Shown piece after piece: positions 37,087 to 46,132 of a DNA stretch of 64,000 nt (the first letter of the stretch is position 1; each line of letters starts with the position of its first letter). The notes under the pieces are model-generated. The model saw nothing but the letters and a program-made list of their open reading frames with translations, did no database searches and was not told where the DNA came from. Made by a program: the position numbers and the translations under genes. Origin of the DNA: Mesorhizobium_K quangtriensis (GTDB lineage: Bacteria > Pseudomonadota > Alphaproteobacteria > Rhizobiales > Rhizobiaceae); the NCBI RefSeq assembly GCF_040081925.1, contig NZ_JBEBMF010000003.1, positions 124,001-188,000 of the forward strand, given 5' to 3'.

Positions 37087-40000
37087 TTATTGCACTGCGC
37101 CTGCGAATTCCGCCAGCGCCTTTCTGGCTTCGGCCTGGTGCGCCTCGGCGATGGGGAGAACATCCGAGACTTCATTGTCGCGCATGTAGGCGACCGCCTG
37201 GTCGCAGTTCTCGACGCCTTCGGCCACCAGTTCGCGCCGTTTTTCCAGCCGACCGAGCCCTACAAGCGCGCTGCACAGGCTGTCGCGCGTATGGGCGACG
37301 GCGAGAGCGTCGTTTGCCTCCTGATAAGCCGACAGAGCATCCCGCAGCACCGGCACCGCCTCCTTGAAACTGGCGACGTTGCTCTCGCGCTTGCCCTGCA
37401 GGCTGAGCGCATAGCCATACCAGTTGGCGACCTCGGCCCATGCGGCCTGCTCGGTCTGCTTCGGCGTCGAGGCCAGCAGGTCGCGCAGGGTCGCCAGGCC
37501 GGTGCGCATCTGCTCGGGCGAGAAGGCGGAGTCCTCCACATTGGCAAACTGGTAGCCGGCAAGCGCGCGCTGGGTTGTAGTCAGAAGCGCCCTGTCACCG
37601 GTCGTGCGGGCGACCGCGACGGCGCGGACGAATGCCTGTTCCACCTCGGCCGGCCCAACTGCTTTCGGATCGCCATACCCGATCGCATAGATGAGGTTGG
37701 CGCGGTCGATCAGGGCGTTGACCTTCTGCTCCGCGCTGCCTTCCTTCTCGATCAACGGCCAGTTGTCGTCGACGAGCAAGATTGCCTCACGCCGCGCAGC
37801 GTCGCCGCCGCCGGCATTGGCGATGAGATACATCGTGCGTGAGAAGTTCAGGATGTGGAACACTCTGTCGCCGGCAGGAATATCGGCGTTTTTCAGGAGG
37901 CTGCGATAGACGTCGGCAGCCTGTTCCAGCAGCTTGACGTCGCTGCCGTATTCGCCGGCCAGCCCGAGCGCCCATGCGCGGTTGGCTGCATCGAGGTCAC
38001 GTCCGTCGCGGCTGCGGGTGCGGTCCTTTGTAGCGACTGAAGCACCGTAGGACTCCGAAAGCGCAAGATAGTCGGTCTTCGACTGCGTTCGCTCCGCAAT
38101 CGTGCGCAGGACGCCTGTCAGATTGTTCTGCGTCTCCAGACGTCCGTCCGGATTGTCGTCGGGGGTAGCGGACAAAGCGAGGCGGTAGGTGCCCGCGGCC
38201 TTTCGCAGCGTCTCGGCGCCATTCTCTTTCGCACCGAGATTGTGCAGAGCGATGGCGAGCTGATTGGCCGAGAAAACCCAGTTTTTTGTGTCGGTCTCGC
38301 GGTCGCGATTGTCCAGCGACGCCTGATAGGCTTCGACGGCGCCGCGCTGGTCGCCGGCAATGGAACGCTGGTAGCCGAGTTCAACCTGAGCGTAGGCCAG
38401 GTTGCTGCGAGCGCTTTTGGCCTGCTCCTCCTCGTCGTTCTGCCGGTAGAGATCAATGGCTTGCAGGGTCACGTCGATGGCCTGCTGTGGCTCGACCTGG
38501 CTGCTACGCAGGTTGCCGAGAGCCACCAGACCGGACGCGACTTCCAGCATGTTGAACGCAACGTCGGAAGGGCGCTGCATCCCGTCGTACAAGCCGACTG
38601 CCTGCCGCAAACTGGCTATGCCCTGCTCGACGAGCGCCGGGTTCTTCTCTGCCTTGCCCGTCTCGATCCGGGCGCTGCCGAGGTTGCCTGCGCTGAGCGC
38701 ATATTCCAGCGGTAAATCTCCAGGCGTGATCGCGGCAAGCACCTGTTCGTAGAGCGCAGAACTGCGCTTCAAGGCTGCTGCGCGCCTGTCAGTCGAAGCT
38801 CCCTCCATTTCGTCCACGGCCATGTCATGCAGCGTCTGCGCCCATGACCGTGGTGCGCGATCGAGCGTAAAGACCTTGAGCGCTTCCTGTCGAGCGGCGG
38901 TAGACCTGCGCACGTCTGCCTCGTCACGCGTCAGCCGGGCAAGAGCGCCCCAGGCATCGCCGAGTTCGCGCTGGGTCCACGCCCAGTCGAGTGAGGTTGT
39001 TTCCTCGGTCTGGACTTCCAGGGCCGATGTCAGCGAGGCGATGGCCTCGCGCAGCGTCGCCTCACTGCGGGTCCTTTCGCCGAGCGAAGTCTGGGCGTTG
39101 CCCATGTTGGCAATGGCGAGCGCCCATTTTTCCGGATTTGTCTCGCGGGTCCAGACTGTCAGGGACGCCTTGTACGCATCGATCGAGCGTTCGAGCGTGG
39201 CGTTGTCGGTCTCTGTTTCGCCGAGCAGCATCAGGGCGCCGGCGAGATTATGCTGCACGACCACCCAGTCCTGCTCGACGCGGTCCCTGTTCAGCACCTT
39301 CAGCGCGCGTTCGTAGGCATCGATGGACTGATTGAGTGCCTCGCGCCGCTTGCTGGCGGAATAGAGCGCGTTGGTGGCGTTGGCCCAGTTGTTGAGGGTC
39401 TGGGCGGAAGTGTCCTCCCAATATTGCCGGTCGTCAGGATTGGCTGCGAGCAGCCTGTCTGCCATCTCGGCGGCGCGCTTGCCTGTTTCGGAGGCGCGCT
39501 CGAAATCGACGACGCCGCCTCGTAGCTTGCCAGCTTCGAGATAAGCGGTCGAGGCGGAGCGCATGTACCAAAAGGCCTGCTCCTCGTCCCAGCGGTCGAC
39601 CTGTCGGGAGGCTTCCTCATAGTCCTTGCCGGCCTCGCGGTGCTTGAACGCCAGCGCGTAGGCTTCGGCGCTCTTGGAATAGACTTCCGCGAGTTCTGAA
39701 CGCCGCTGGCGCAACTGCTCTTCGGCGTCCTCGACGGTCGCCTCGACCTCCTGAGCGCGCGCCTTCGCCTGCTGGCGCAGGGAAATTGCGGTGTTGAGCG
39801 CGCCTTCGGCCAGCGCCTGGTCGGCGAGGTTGGACAGGCGCACGATCTCGGGGTCGGTGCTCTTCAGCGTGTCGCGCTCGGCGATCATCGCCTTGACCTT
39901 CTCGGTCTGGCCGCGCAGCAGCGAATCGAGTTGGCCCGGATCTTCAGGGACATCCGTGCCGAGCGCCTTCAGCATGCCGTAGAGCGCGTCCATCGGCACG

Positions 40001-40995
40001 CCGGTGTCGGAGGCAACGGTTTCGATGGTGCGCCGCTCGGGATCGGGCAGGGCGGCGATGGTGATGAGCAGGCCGCGTCGTTCGCGCAGGATGTCGCCTT
40101 CGTCGCCGGAAAGTTCGGTCGGCTTTTCGCCGAAATAGAGCAGGCGGCGCAGGCTCTCATTGACCCATGGACGCTGACGGCCGCCGGTCTTGAGATAGAC
40201 CTCTTCCGCCACCATGCGCATGACCATGCCGAACTCCTCGCCGGCCATGGCGTCGAAGTGGCGAAGCAGGGCAGCGGCGTAGGGGCTGTTGGAGCCGGCA
40301 TCGCCGTCGAGCGCCACCTTGCCGGGCTCGGCTGCGAAGGCGATGACGGTGCCGACGTTTTCGTCCGGGGCAGGGGCGGTTTTGCCGGTGGCCTTCAGGC
40401 TGACGACACTGCGCGACAGAGCCAGGCCGGTGCTTCCGACGGGCAGAGGTTCCGCACCGGGCGAAAGACGCAGCGTGCTGCCGGGCGGGAAGGGATTGTC
40501 GCGGCAGGCGTCGAGCATGACGATGACGACGGGCACGGTGGCCTTGAGCTTGTCGATCAGCGCGGAAACCGGCACGAGCTTTTCGCCGGCGTCGTCGAGC
40601 GCGGAAAGGTCCGCGTCTACCGGCACCAGCCAGTTCTCGCCGCCGGCCTCGATGCCATGGCCGGAATAATAGAGGACCGCTACGTCCGCTCCCTCTGCGT
40701 CTTCGGCGAAGCGTTCGAGGTCCTTCGTCAGGTTGGCCGCCTTGCGGTCGGCGCGGCGCACGGAATCGAAACCGAGGTCGGAAAGCAGCGTCTCGATGGC
40801 GTCGGCGTCGTTGGCCGGGTTTGGCAGTGGCGACAGGTGCTCGTACTCGGACTGGCCGATGACCAGCGCGACACCGCGAAGCGCGTCCTGCGCGAAGGCG
40901 GGCGCAGGCAACAGGAGCAGAACGGCAAGCGCGAAGCGGGTCAGCCTGCTGGCCGTCTTTCGGCTTTGATGGTGGATGGGATGCAAGCCGTGCAT
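37087..40995 (-). CDS. Exported caspase-like (C14) peptidase with very long TPR region
   Basis: A 1302-residue protein. A signal peptide covers about residues 1-35 (FALAVLLLLPAPAFA). The caspase p20-like domain runs to about 280: GVALVIGQSEYEHLSPLPNP, catalytic His113 in LYYSGHGIE and Cys164 in VIVMLDACRDNPFPPG, so the dyad is intact. The rest is a coiled-coil section (about 370-440) followed by many tetratricopeptide-type helices with the repeated pattern Leu..Ala......LG, up to the C-terminus. Bacterial C14 peptidases cut after Arg/Lys or Asp. Export distinguishes it from cytoplasmic defence caspases. Neighbours are hydrolases and a trypsin-like protease on the same strand. Confidence 0.9.
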   Translation of the reverse strand: MHGLHPIHHQSRKTASRLTRFALAVLLLLPAPAFAQDALRGVALVIGQSEYEHLSPLPNPANDADAIETLLSDLGFDSVRRADRKAANLTKDLERFAEDAEGADVAVLYYSGHGIEAGGENWLVPVDADLSALDDAGEKLVPVSALIDKLKATVPVVIVMLDACRDNPFPPGSTLRLSPGAEPLPVGSTGLALSRSVVSLKATGKTAPAPDENVGTVIAFAAEPGKVALDGDAGSNSPYAAALLRHFDAMAGEEFGMVMRMVAEEVYLKTGGRQRPWVNESLRRLLYFGEKPTELSGDEGDILRERRGLLITIAALPDPERRTIETVASDTGVPMDALYGMLKALGTDVPEDPGQLDSLLRGQTEKVKAMIAERDTLKSTDPEIVRLSNLADQALAEGALNTAISLRQQAKARAQEVEATVEDAEEQLRQRRSELAEVYSKSAEAYALAFKHREAGKDYEEASRQVDRWDEEQAFWYMRSASTAYLEAGKLRGGVVDFERASETGKRAAEMADRLLAANPDDRQYWEDTSAQTLNNWANATNALYSASKRREALNQSIDAYERALKVLNRDRVEQDWVVVQHNLAGALMLLGETETDNATLERSIDAYKASLTVWTRETNPEKWALAIANMGNAQTSLGERTRSEATLREAIASLTSALEVQTEETTSLDWAWTQRELGDAWGALARLTRDEADVRRSTAARQEALKVFTLDRAPRSWAQTLHDMAVDEMEGASTDRRAAALKRSSALYEQVLAAITPGDLPLEYALSAGNLGSARIETGKAEKNPALVEQGIASLRQAVGLYDGMQRPSDVAFNMLEVASGLVALGNLRSSQVEPQQAIDVTLQAIDLYRQNDEEEQAKSARSNLAYAQVELGYQRSIAGDQRGAVEAYQASLDNRDRETDTKNWVFSANQLAIALHNLGAKENGAETLRKAAGTYRLALSATPDDNPDGRLETQNNLTGVLRTIAERTQSKTDYLALSESYGASVATKDRTRSRDGRDLDAANRAWALGLAGEYGSDVKLLEQAADVYRSLLKNADIPAGDRVFHILNFSRTMYLIANAGGGDAARREAILLVDDNWPLIEKEGSAEQKVNALIDRANLIYAIGYGDPKAVGPAEVEQAFVRAVAVARTTGDRALLTTTQRALAGYQFANVEDSAFSPEQMRTGLATLRDLLASTPKQTEQAAWAEVANWYGYALSLQGKRESNVASFKEAVPVLRDALSAYQEANDALAVAHTRDSLCSALVGLGRLEKRRELVAEGVENCDQAVAYMRDNEVSDVLPIAEAHQAEARKALAEFAGAVQ

Positions 40996-41067
40996 TGGTC
41001 TGACATCAAGGAAGCGCGGGCATCAAGGAGGCGCGGGCGGGGTCCATGCTCCACGCCCGCTGTCCGC

Positions 41068-42132
41068 TTAGCGCTGCGCGTTCTGGTTGACCCACTGGAA
41101 ATAGGCCCAATTCAGCCGCGTTCCGATGTTGAATTGGTCATTGCCGGCGACATGCACGCCATTGATGACGCGTTCCTTGGTGTCGGGGTTGTAGTCGTAA
41201 ATGGAGCTGCCGCTCATCCCGCCAAAGGTGTCGCAGTCGTAGAAGAAGTTTGTCTCGATAACATTGACGTCGAACACATCGCAGGACGCCCGCCACAGCG
41301 TGCTTGTCGGCTTGTCGCCAGGGTAGCCGACGATGTTGGCCTTGAACGACTGTGCCGGGTCGTAGACGCTGTACCCCATCCAGCCGAGATTGTCACCGAC
41401 CGGCTGGGACAGCGTGATAACGGCGATGTCCCAGGGCGTATTCCCGGTCTGGGCGTTCTCGATGTAGCCGTTCAAGATGAACACGTCTGACCAGCTCACC
41501 ATGCCGAAAGGCGCGTTGTTGCCGTTCGCGGCCGGATAGAACTCGTAGTCTTTCAGCCAGCCGCCAGCCTCTGCGCTGTAAACGCAATGAGCGGCGGTGA
41601 TGACCGCACGCGGCGAGATCAGCGTCGCGGTGCAGGTGCTCCAGTTGCCAGCGTTGTCGACCGACCAGAGCTGGCCGATGGTGCGGAAGGGATAATCGGT
41701 GGTCGAGTTGATCTGGACGCGGCTGTCTTCGCCGAGGACGGTACGGTCGGATTCCGCGAAAAGCGGATCTTCGCCCGTCGGCCGCGCCGCGCGCTCCGGC
41801 CGGTTGCCGTCGGACTGGAGCTTGATGTTCTCCTGCAACGCTCCGTCCGGCGCGACGGTCTCCTCACCGCCACCCTTCTTGCGCGAGATCGTCGTGAAGC
41901 CACGCTGGAGCTCTTCCAGTGTCGGCTCACGCAGCGACCGCTGCTGCTCTTCATCGACCTTCGGGGTGCGGTCGACCACCTTGCGCGACGCCAGGTCTGG
42001 CACGGCGTCCAGCGATCGCGGCGTCTCGCCATCCCCCTGGCTGCCCGAAACGCTCTGCGCCGAGGCGTTCGATACGGCAGCCACGGAAATCGCAGTTACC
42101 GCTGCCGCAAACCACAAGTTTTTCAAAGTCAT
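41068..42132 (-). CDS. Exported trypsin/V8-like serine protease
   Basis: A 354-residue protein. A signal peptide covers residues 1-25 (LWFAAAVTAISVAAVSNASA), a polar pro-region extends to about 140, then a chymotrypsin-fold domain with His182 (VITAAHCVYS), Asp235 (TPWDIAVITL) and Ser307 (FGGMSGSSIYD). Two cysteine pairs are plausible. The V8/glutamyl-endopeptidase style suggests cleavage after acidic residues, but specificity is not readable. It lies 72 bp upstream of the caspase-TPR gene on the same strand. The long pro-region suggests activation by proteolysis. Confidence 0.88.
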   Translation of the reverse strand: MTLKNLWFAAAVTAISVAAVSNASAQSVSGSQGDGETPRSLDAVPDLASRKVVDRTPKVDEEQQRSLREPTLEELQRGFTTISRKKGGGEETVAPDGALQENIKLQSDGNRPERAARPTGEDPLFAESDRTVLGEDSRVQINSTTDYPFRTIGQLWSVDNAGNWSTCTATLISPRAVITAAHCVYSAEAGGWLKDYEFYPAANGNNAPFGMVSWSDVFILNGYIENAQTGNTPWDIAVITLSQPVGDNLGWMGYSVYDPAQSFKANIVGYPGDKPTSTLWRASCDVFDVNVIETNFFYDCDTFGGMSGSSIYDYNPDTKERVINGVHVAGNDQFNIGTRLNWAYFQWVNQNAQR

Positions 42133-42284
42133 CCGGATGTTCTCCCAAGCCCTTACCAAGGGTAACCACTACACATTGATGGTGAGTTCAAGGCAACCCC
42201 AAAACCATATTTGCTGCTTTGACGCAGCGGGTGCTGGAATCCTTGGGTGGCAGGCTAGAAAATTACAGGAGCCGGTCGGCAGGC

Positions 42285-42602
42285 TTACGGGGAAAGGGTT
42301 TTTGCCGACGCCAGAATGGAATCGAGAAGCCCGGGGAAGCGCCGCTCCAGGTCCGCACGGCGCAGCGAAATCAGCCGGCTGGTGCCCACCGCCTCGGTTC
42401 GCGTGACGCCCGCCTCGCGCAGCTTGGCGAGATGATAGCTGATGTTGGTCTTGGAGCCGAGGTCGAGAAACTGGCCGCACGTCAGCGGTTCGGCCTCGTT
42501 GCGGGCGAGGTGGGCCACGATGGAAAGCCGGGTCGGATCGCCGAGGGCAGCCAGGATGATCGCAAGATCAAGCTGTTCGGTTGCCGGGTGCGGAAGCGAC
42601 AC
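42285..42602 (-). CDS. ArsR-family helix-turn-helix regulator
   Basis: About 105 residues with the ArsR winged helix-turn-helix: LAALGDPTRLSIVAHLARNE, GQFLDLGSKTNISYHLAKLR, EAGVTRTEAVGTSRLISLRR. No metal-binding CxC motif is obvious; one Cys lies in LTCGQF. It is divergent from an MFS transporter and presumably represses it. The start is uncertain: GTG 42602 (after AAGGACAAAGAGC) gives MSLPHPATEQLDL; ATG 42659 and 42674 are in frame but without a good ribosome-binding site and would overlap the operator region. Confidence 0.82.
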   Translation of the reverse strand: MSLPHPATEQLDLAIILAALGDPTRLSIVAHLARNEAEPLTCGQFLDLGSKTNISYHLAKLREAGVTRTEAVGTSRLISLRRADLERRFPGLLDSILASAKTLSP

Positions 42603-42643
42603 GCTCTTTGTCCTTCGAGTTGGTTGCCATCCCTGACCGCATG

Positions 42644-42716
42644 TCAGGAACACTGACATGCCAACACTTGACATATTCGCACTCAAGGTTCAATTGTTCA
42701 ATGAATTTTGAACAAA
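42644..42716. promoter_or_regulatory. Divergent arsR/MFS control region with inverted repeats
   Basis: TGTCAG-GAACA-CTGACA (about 42643-42659) and GTTCAA ... TTGAAC (about 42688-42713) are two inverted repeats in the short divergent region, with TTGACA at 42668-42673. Either could be the ArsR operator. Confidence 0.45.
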
Positions 42717-42730
42717 GGAGCGGCGCGGTC

Positions 42731-43909
42731 ATGGACAGACGCCTGATATGGCTCGCCGTCGGCGCTTTCGCCACCAGCACCGTTGCCTTCGTCTTCGCCG
42801 GCCTGCTGCCGCTTATTTCGCAATCCGCCGGGATCACCGTGGCAGAGGCGGGGCGGCTGATGACCGTCTTCTCGCTCTCCTATGCGATCGGCACGCCCGT
42901 TCTGTCGACGCTGTTCGGCGCGGTCGATCGCAGGCGCGTCATCGCGCTGGCGCTCGTCTGCTTCATTGCCGGCAACGCGCTCGCGGCGTCGAGTTCCTCC
43001 TATCTCGGGCTGCTCGGGGCGCAGGTCGTCATGGGCGCGGCCGCCGGCCTCTTTGCCTCGACCGCACAGGCGACGGCGATAGCGCTGTCCTCGCCCGACC
43101 ACCGCGCCCGCGCCGTGTCCACCGTGCTGGGCGGCACCACGCTGGCGGTAGCGTTCGGAGCGCCGCTGGGCGCGCTGATCGGACATCTCGGCGGCTGGCA
43201 TGCGAGCTACCTGTTCGTGTCGCTGCTGGCGCTCGCCTGCCTCACAATCCTATGGCTGCGCCTGCCGCACGGGATCGCCGGGGTCCGGCTGTCGCTCGGG
43301 GAGCGCGTGGCCGTCATCGGCCGCCCTGGCGTCCTGCCCGCGCTTCTCGTCACCTTCCTCTACCTCACCGGCGGCTTTGCCGTGATCGCCTATTTCGGGC
43401 CGCTGGCGACCGATGGCGCCGGCATGCCCGCCGTGATGGTGCCGGCGATGTTGCTAGTTTTCGGCGTCGGCGCGGTCATCGGCAATTATTCCAGCGGACA
43501 GCTCTCCGACAGGCTGGGAGCGACCCGCGTCGTGGCGCTGTCGCTCGTCGGCTCGATCACGATCTGCGTACTGCTCACCATCCTCCTCGAGTTCGCGCCG
43601 CCTTTCGTCGCCGGGCCGCTGCTGATCGCGCTGATGCTGCCATGGGGCATTGTCGGCTGGATGTTCCCGCCAGCGCAGGCCAGCCGACTGGTCGCGATCG
43701 CCCCGGAGCTTGCCAGCCTGACCATGCCGCTCAACGTCTCGGCCATGTATTTCGGAATCGCGCTCGGCAGTTTTGTCGGCGGGCAGGCGCTGGAGCTTGC
43801 GCCGGCCGCCGACCTTGGACTGACGGCGGCGGTCTTCTCGCTGCTTGCGCTTTGCGTGCTGGCGGTGAGCAGCCGCCGGACGGCCAAGCGCGTGCTGCAG
43901 CCGGGCTGA
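42731..43909 (+). CDS. MFS transporter (DHA1-type drug/sugar efflux)
   Basis: A 392-residue inner-membrane protein with 12 predicted helices. It has an arabinose-efflux/DHA1 layout: FAGLLPLISQSAGITVAEAG after helix 1, motif A-like FGAVDRRRVIALALVCF, motif C-like LGGTTLAVAFGAPLGALIG. It is most like the AraJ/YdhP group. The exported compound is unknown. ATG 42731 follows AAAGGAG at 10 bp; in-frame starts further upstream lie in the operator region. It is divergent from the ArsR-type regulator, which probably controls it. Confidence 0.9.
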   Translation: MDRRLIWLAVGAFATSTVAFVFAGLLPLISQSAGITVAEAGRLMTVFSLSYAIGTPVLSTLFGAVDRRRVIALALVCFIAGNALAASSSSYLGLLGAQVVMGAAAGLFASTAQATAIALSSPDHRARAVSTVLGGTTLAVAFGAPLGALIGHLGGWHASYLFVSLLALACLTILWLRLPHGIAGVRLSLGERVAVIGRPGVLPALLVTFLYLTGGFAVIAYFGPLATDGAGMPAVMVPAMLLVFGVGAVIGNYSSGQLSDRLGATRVVALSLVGSITICVLLTILLEFAPPFVAGPLLIALMLPWGIVGWMFPPAQASRLVAIAPELASLTMPLNVSAMYFGIALGSFVGGQALELAPAADLGLTAAVFSLLALCVLAVSSRRTAKRVLQPG

Positions 43910-44080
43910 GCCCCTGCTTTCGACCAACGGCAGGAACCAAACCGACAGCTTCCCGTTTAGTCGCGCCAGGGGCAGGGTACCGTAGGCGCACGCCCTGCGA
44001 TCCAGCAAAAACCCTGTGACTTGGCCTTGCGCTTCGGATAGTTTCGAGGCGCAAGTGACCGCATCGATCGAGGGAACGCC

Positions 44081-45019
44081 ATGCGTTGGAGAGGCCGTCG
44101 CGAGAGCGATAACATTCAGGACATGCGGGGTAGTGGTGGTGGCGGCATGGGTCGCGGCTTCCCCGGAGGCATGGGCGGCCGGCAGATCAGGTTCCCGACC
44201 GGGCGTGGCGGTGGCGGCATCAGCATGTCCACGATCATCATCCTCGTCGTTCTGTTCTTCGCGCTGAAGGCTTGCGGCATCGATCCGCTTCAAATCCTGG
44301 CAGGCGATCCGGGCGGCTCGTCGGTACCGGGCGGCGGTGGTCAGGTGACGCAGACTGAGCCGGGCACAAATGCTGGGCCTTCGGACGAGATGAAGCAGTT
44401 TGTCGGCGTCGTGCTGGCCGAGACAGAGGATGTCTGGAACGGCATCTTCCAGGCGGAAGGCGCTCAGTACAGCGAACCGCAACTCGTGATGTTCTCCGGT
44501 CAGGTCCAATCGGCCTGCGGGTTCGCGTCGTCCGCATCCGGGCCATTCTATTGCCCGAGCGACCGCAAGGTCTATCTGGACACCACCTTCTTTGAACAAC
44601 TCGACCGCCAGTTCGGAGCCTCCGGCGACTTCGCGCAAGCCTACGTGATCGCGCATGAGGTCGGCCACCACGTCCAGAACCTCATCGGCGTACTGCCGAA
44701 GTTTAACCAGATGCGCCAGCAAATGAGCGAGGTCGAGGCCAACCAGATGTCGATGCGCGTCGAGCTTCAGGCTGACTGCTTCGCCGGCGTCTGGGGCCAT
44801 TACACCGAGCAGAAGGGGCTTCTGGAACAGGGGGACGTCGAGGAAGCGCTGAACGCGGCCCAGCAGATCGGCGACGACACGCTGCAAAAGAAGATGCAGG
44901 GCTACGTCGTGCCGGAAAGCTTCAACCACGGCACCTCGGCACAGCGCCAGAAATGGTTCGCGAAGGGGCTACAGTCGGGCAAGCTGTCGGACTGCGACAC
45001 CTTCAACAACCCGATCTGA
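44081..45019 (+). CDS. Neutral zinc metallopeptidase (YpfJ family)
   Basis: A 312-residue protein with a glycine-rich N-terminus, one transmembrane helix at about residues 49-63 (MSTIIILVVLFFALKACG) and an extracytoplasmic domain of the zinc-metallopeptidase family PF04228. The zinc motif is HEVGHH in AYVIAHEVGHHVQNLIG, with the third ligand probably in the VELQADCFAGVW segment. Cysteine-containing segments ACGFASSASGPFYCP and the ending TFNNPI are family signatures. The physiological substrate is unknown. It converges on the SH3-domain gene across a 10-bp hairpin. Confidence 0.93.
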   Translation: MRWRGRRESDNIQDMRGSGGGGMGRGFPGGMGGRQIRFPTGRGGGGISMSTIIILVVLFFALKACGIDPLQILAGDPGGSSVPGGGGQVTQTEPGTNAGPSDEMKQFVGVVLAETEDVWNGIFQAEGAQYSEPQLVMFSGQVQSACGFASSASGPFYCPSDRKVYLDTTFFEQLDRQFGASGDFAQAYVIAHEVGHHVQNLIGVLPKFNQMRQQMSEVEANQMSMRVELQADCFAGVWGHYTEQKGLLEQGDVEEALNAAQQIGDDTLQKKMQGYVVPESFNHGTSAQRQKWFAKGLQSGKLSDCDTFNNPI

Positions 45020-45029
45020 GGCGCGATAT

Positions 45030-45055
45030 TTGGCGGCGAGCGAATTCGCCGCCAA
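45030..45055. terminator. Hairpin between convergent genes
   Basis: Perfect 10-bp stem TTGGCGGCGA / TCGCCGCCAA with loop GCGAAT, in the 54-bp gap between two convergent stops. The flanks are AT-rich but there is no long T-run. Confidence 0.55.
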
Positions 45056-45073
45056 TCTTCGCCCGCCTGGGCG

Positions 45074-45997
45074 TCAGCCTTTCGACGCGGCGAGGAACGT
45101 CTTGTAGACCCAGCCGGACTTGCCGTTCCAGGTGATGTTGCACCACTGGTCGCAGGACCTGACGTTCACGGACGCACCGGCCGGAACCACGCCGAGCACG
45201 CTCGCGCCCTTTTTCGGGCTGGTGCGCATGTTGACGGCGCTCTTGATGCGACCGGTTCCGGAAACCGCGCCTGCGGTCTTTACAGTGGTCTTAACCTTGC
45301 TGCCGGAGGTATCGTTGTCATCGGACGGATGACCGGCCAGCCCGCCGACGTTGACACCGGGCAGCGAGGCAATTTCGGTTTGCTTCTCGACGGCGGCGGG
45401 TTTTGCCTTGGCAACCTTCTTCTTGGGTTTCGGCGCGGGAGCGACTTCCTCCGGCGAAATCGCCGACGTCATCGTGTCGTCCTCACCGGTACCCTCGGCG
45501 AAAGCCCCGTCGCCGCTGCCTTCATCGGCGTAGGCGAGTAGGGGGTCGCCGGTTGGATCGTCGGTCGGCACCTCGATGGCATGTTCCGGGCCGACGGCTG
45601 CGACCTTAGCGATCGCCTCGGCGTCCGGCAGAGTCGCTTCGATCGGTTCGGCCTGCGGCTGGACAACCGCGCCGGCTGGCAGCGCGGGCGCGGCGGCGAC
45701 TGAGGCCACCGTGGAGGTAGCATCCACACTGGCCGTGGCAGCCACACTGGCCTTGGCAGCCACACTGGCGGTCACGACCGGCTTGCCGTTCGCCGGTACA
45801 TCGACGGTGCGCGCAAGCGCGCGATCGGCCAGATAATCGACGAAAAAGGCGCTTCCGGCGGCAACACCGACAACGATCGCACCAGCGGCGGAAAGACTCG
45901 CAATACGTCGTGCCTTACCGGATTCAATCCGGTCGGCATTGAACAGGAGCCTGTTTTTCGGCGCGCGAACGGCACCGATTTTCAGGGGACTCTTCAC
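45074..45997 (-). CDS. Membrane-anchored SH3-domain protein
   Basis: A 307-residue protein. The short basic N-terminus (KSPLKIGAVRAPKNRLLF) is followed by one transmembrane helix (about residues 31-52: SLSAAGAIVVGVAAGSAFFV), a long low-complexity Ala/Val/Pro region with the repeated unit SVAAKASVAATASVDAT, a basic KPKKKVAKAKP segment, and a C-terminal bacterial SH3 domain (VNMRTSPKKGASVLGVVPAG, CDQWCNITWNGKSGWVYK). It probably binds peptidoglycan or peptides at the periplasmic side. GTG 45997 follows GGAGACGGGTA and is preferred to the in-frame TTG 46030. Confidence 0.82.
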   Translation of the reverse strand: MKSPLKIGAVRAPKNRLLFNADRIESGKARRIASLSAAGAIVVGVAAGSAFFVDYLADRALARTVDVPANGKPVVTASVAAKASVAATASVDATSTVASVAAAPALPAGAVVQPQAEPIEATLPDAEAIAKVAAVGPEHAIEVPTDDPTGDPLLAYADEGSGDGAFAEGTGEDDTMTSAISPEEVAPAPKPKKKVAKAKPAAVEKQTEIASLPGVNVGGLAGHPSDDNDTSGSKVKTTVKTAGAVSGTGRIKSAVNMRTSPKKGASVLGVVPAGASVNVRSCDQWCNITWNGKSGWVYKTFLAASKG

Positions 45998-46132
45998 TAC
46001 CCGTCTCCACGCAAGCCCCCACCCGCGCAATCACTCATTGTTTAGAATTGTGGCAACGATGGGTCAAGAACGACCCGGCGCGCCAACAATTTTCAACCCG
46101 AGTTGTCCAGAGAAATCGCGTGGAATTGCGGG

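Noticed and set aside
42568..42630. Alternative arsR N-terminus MATNSKDKERVAS in another frame
   Set aside because: It stops after 20 residues (TGA) and would need a frameshift. The helix-turn-helix frame has its own GTG start with a ribosome-binding site.
43454..44929. Minus-strand frame spanning the MFS end and the metallopeptidase
   Set aside because: It crosses two real genes and has no domain. It is a composition artefact.
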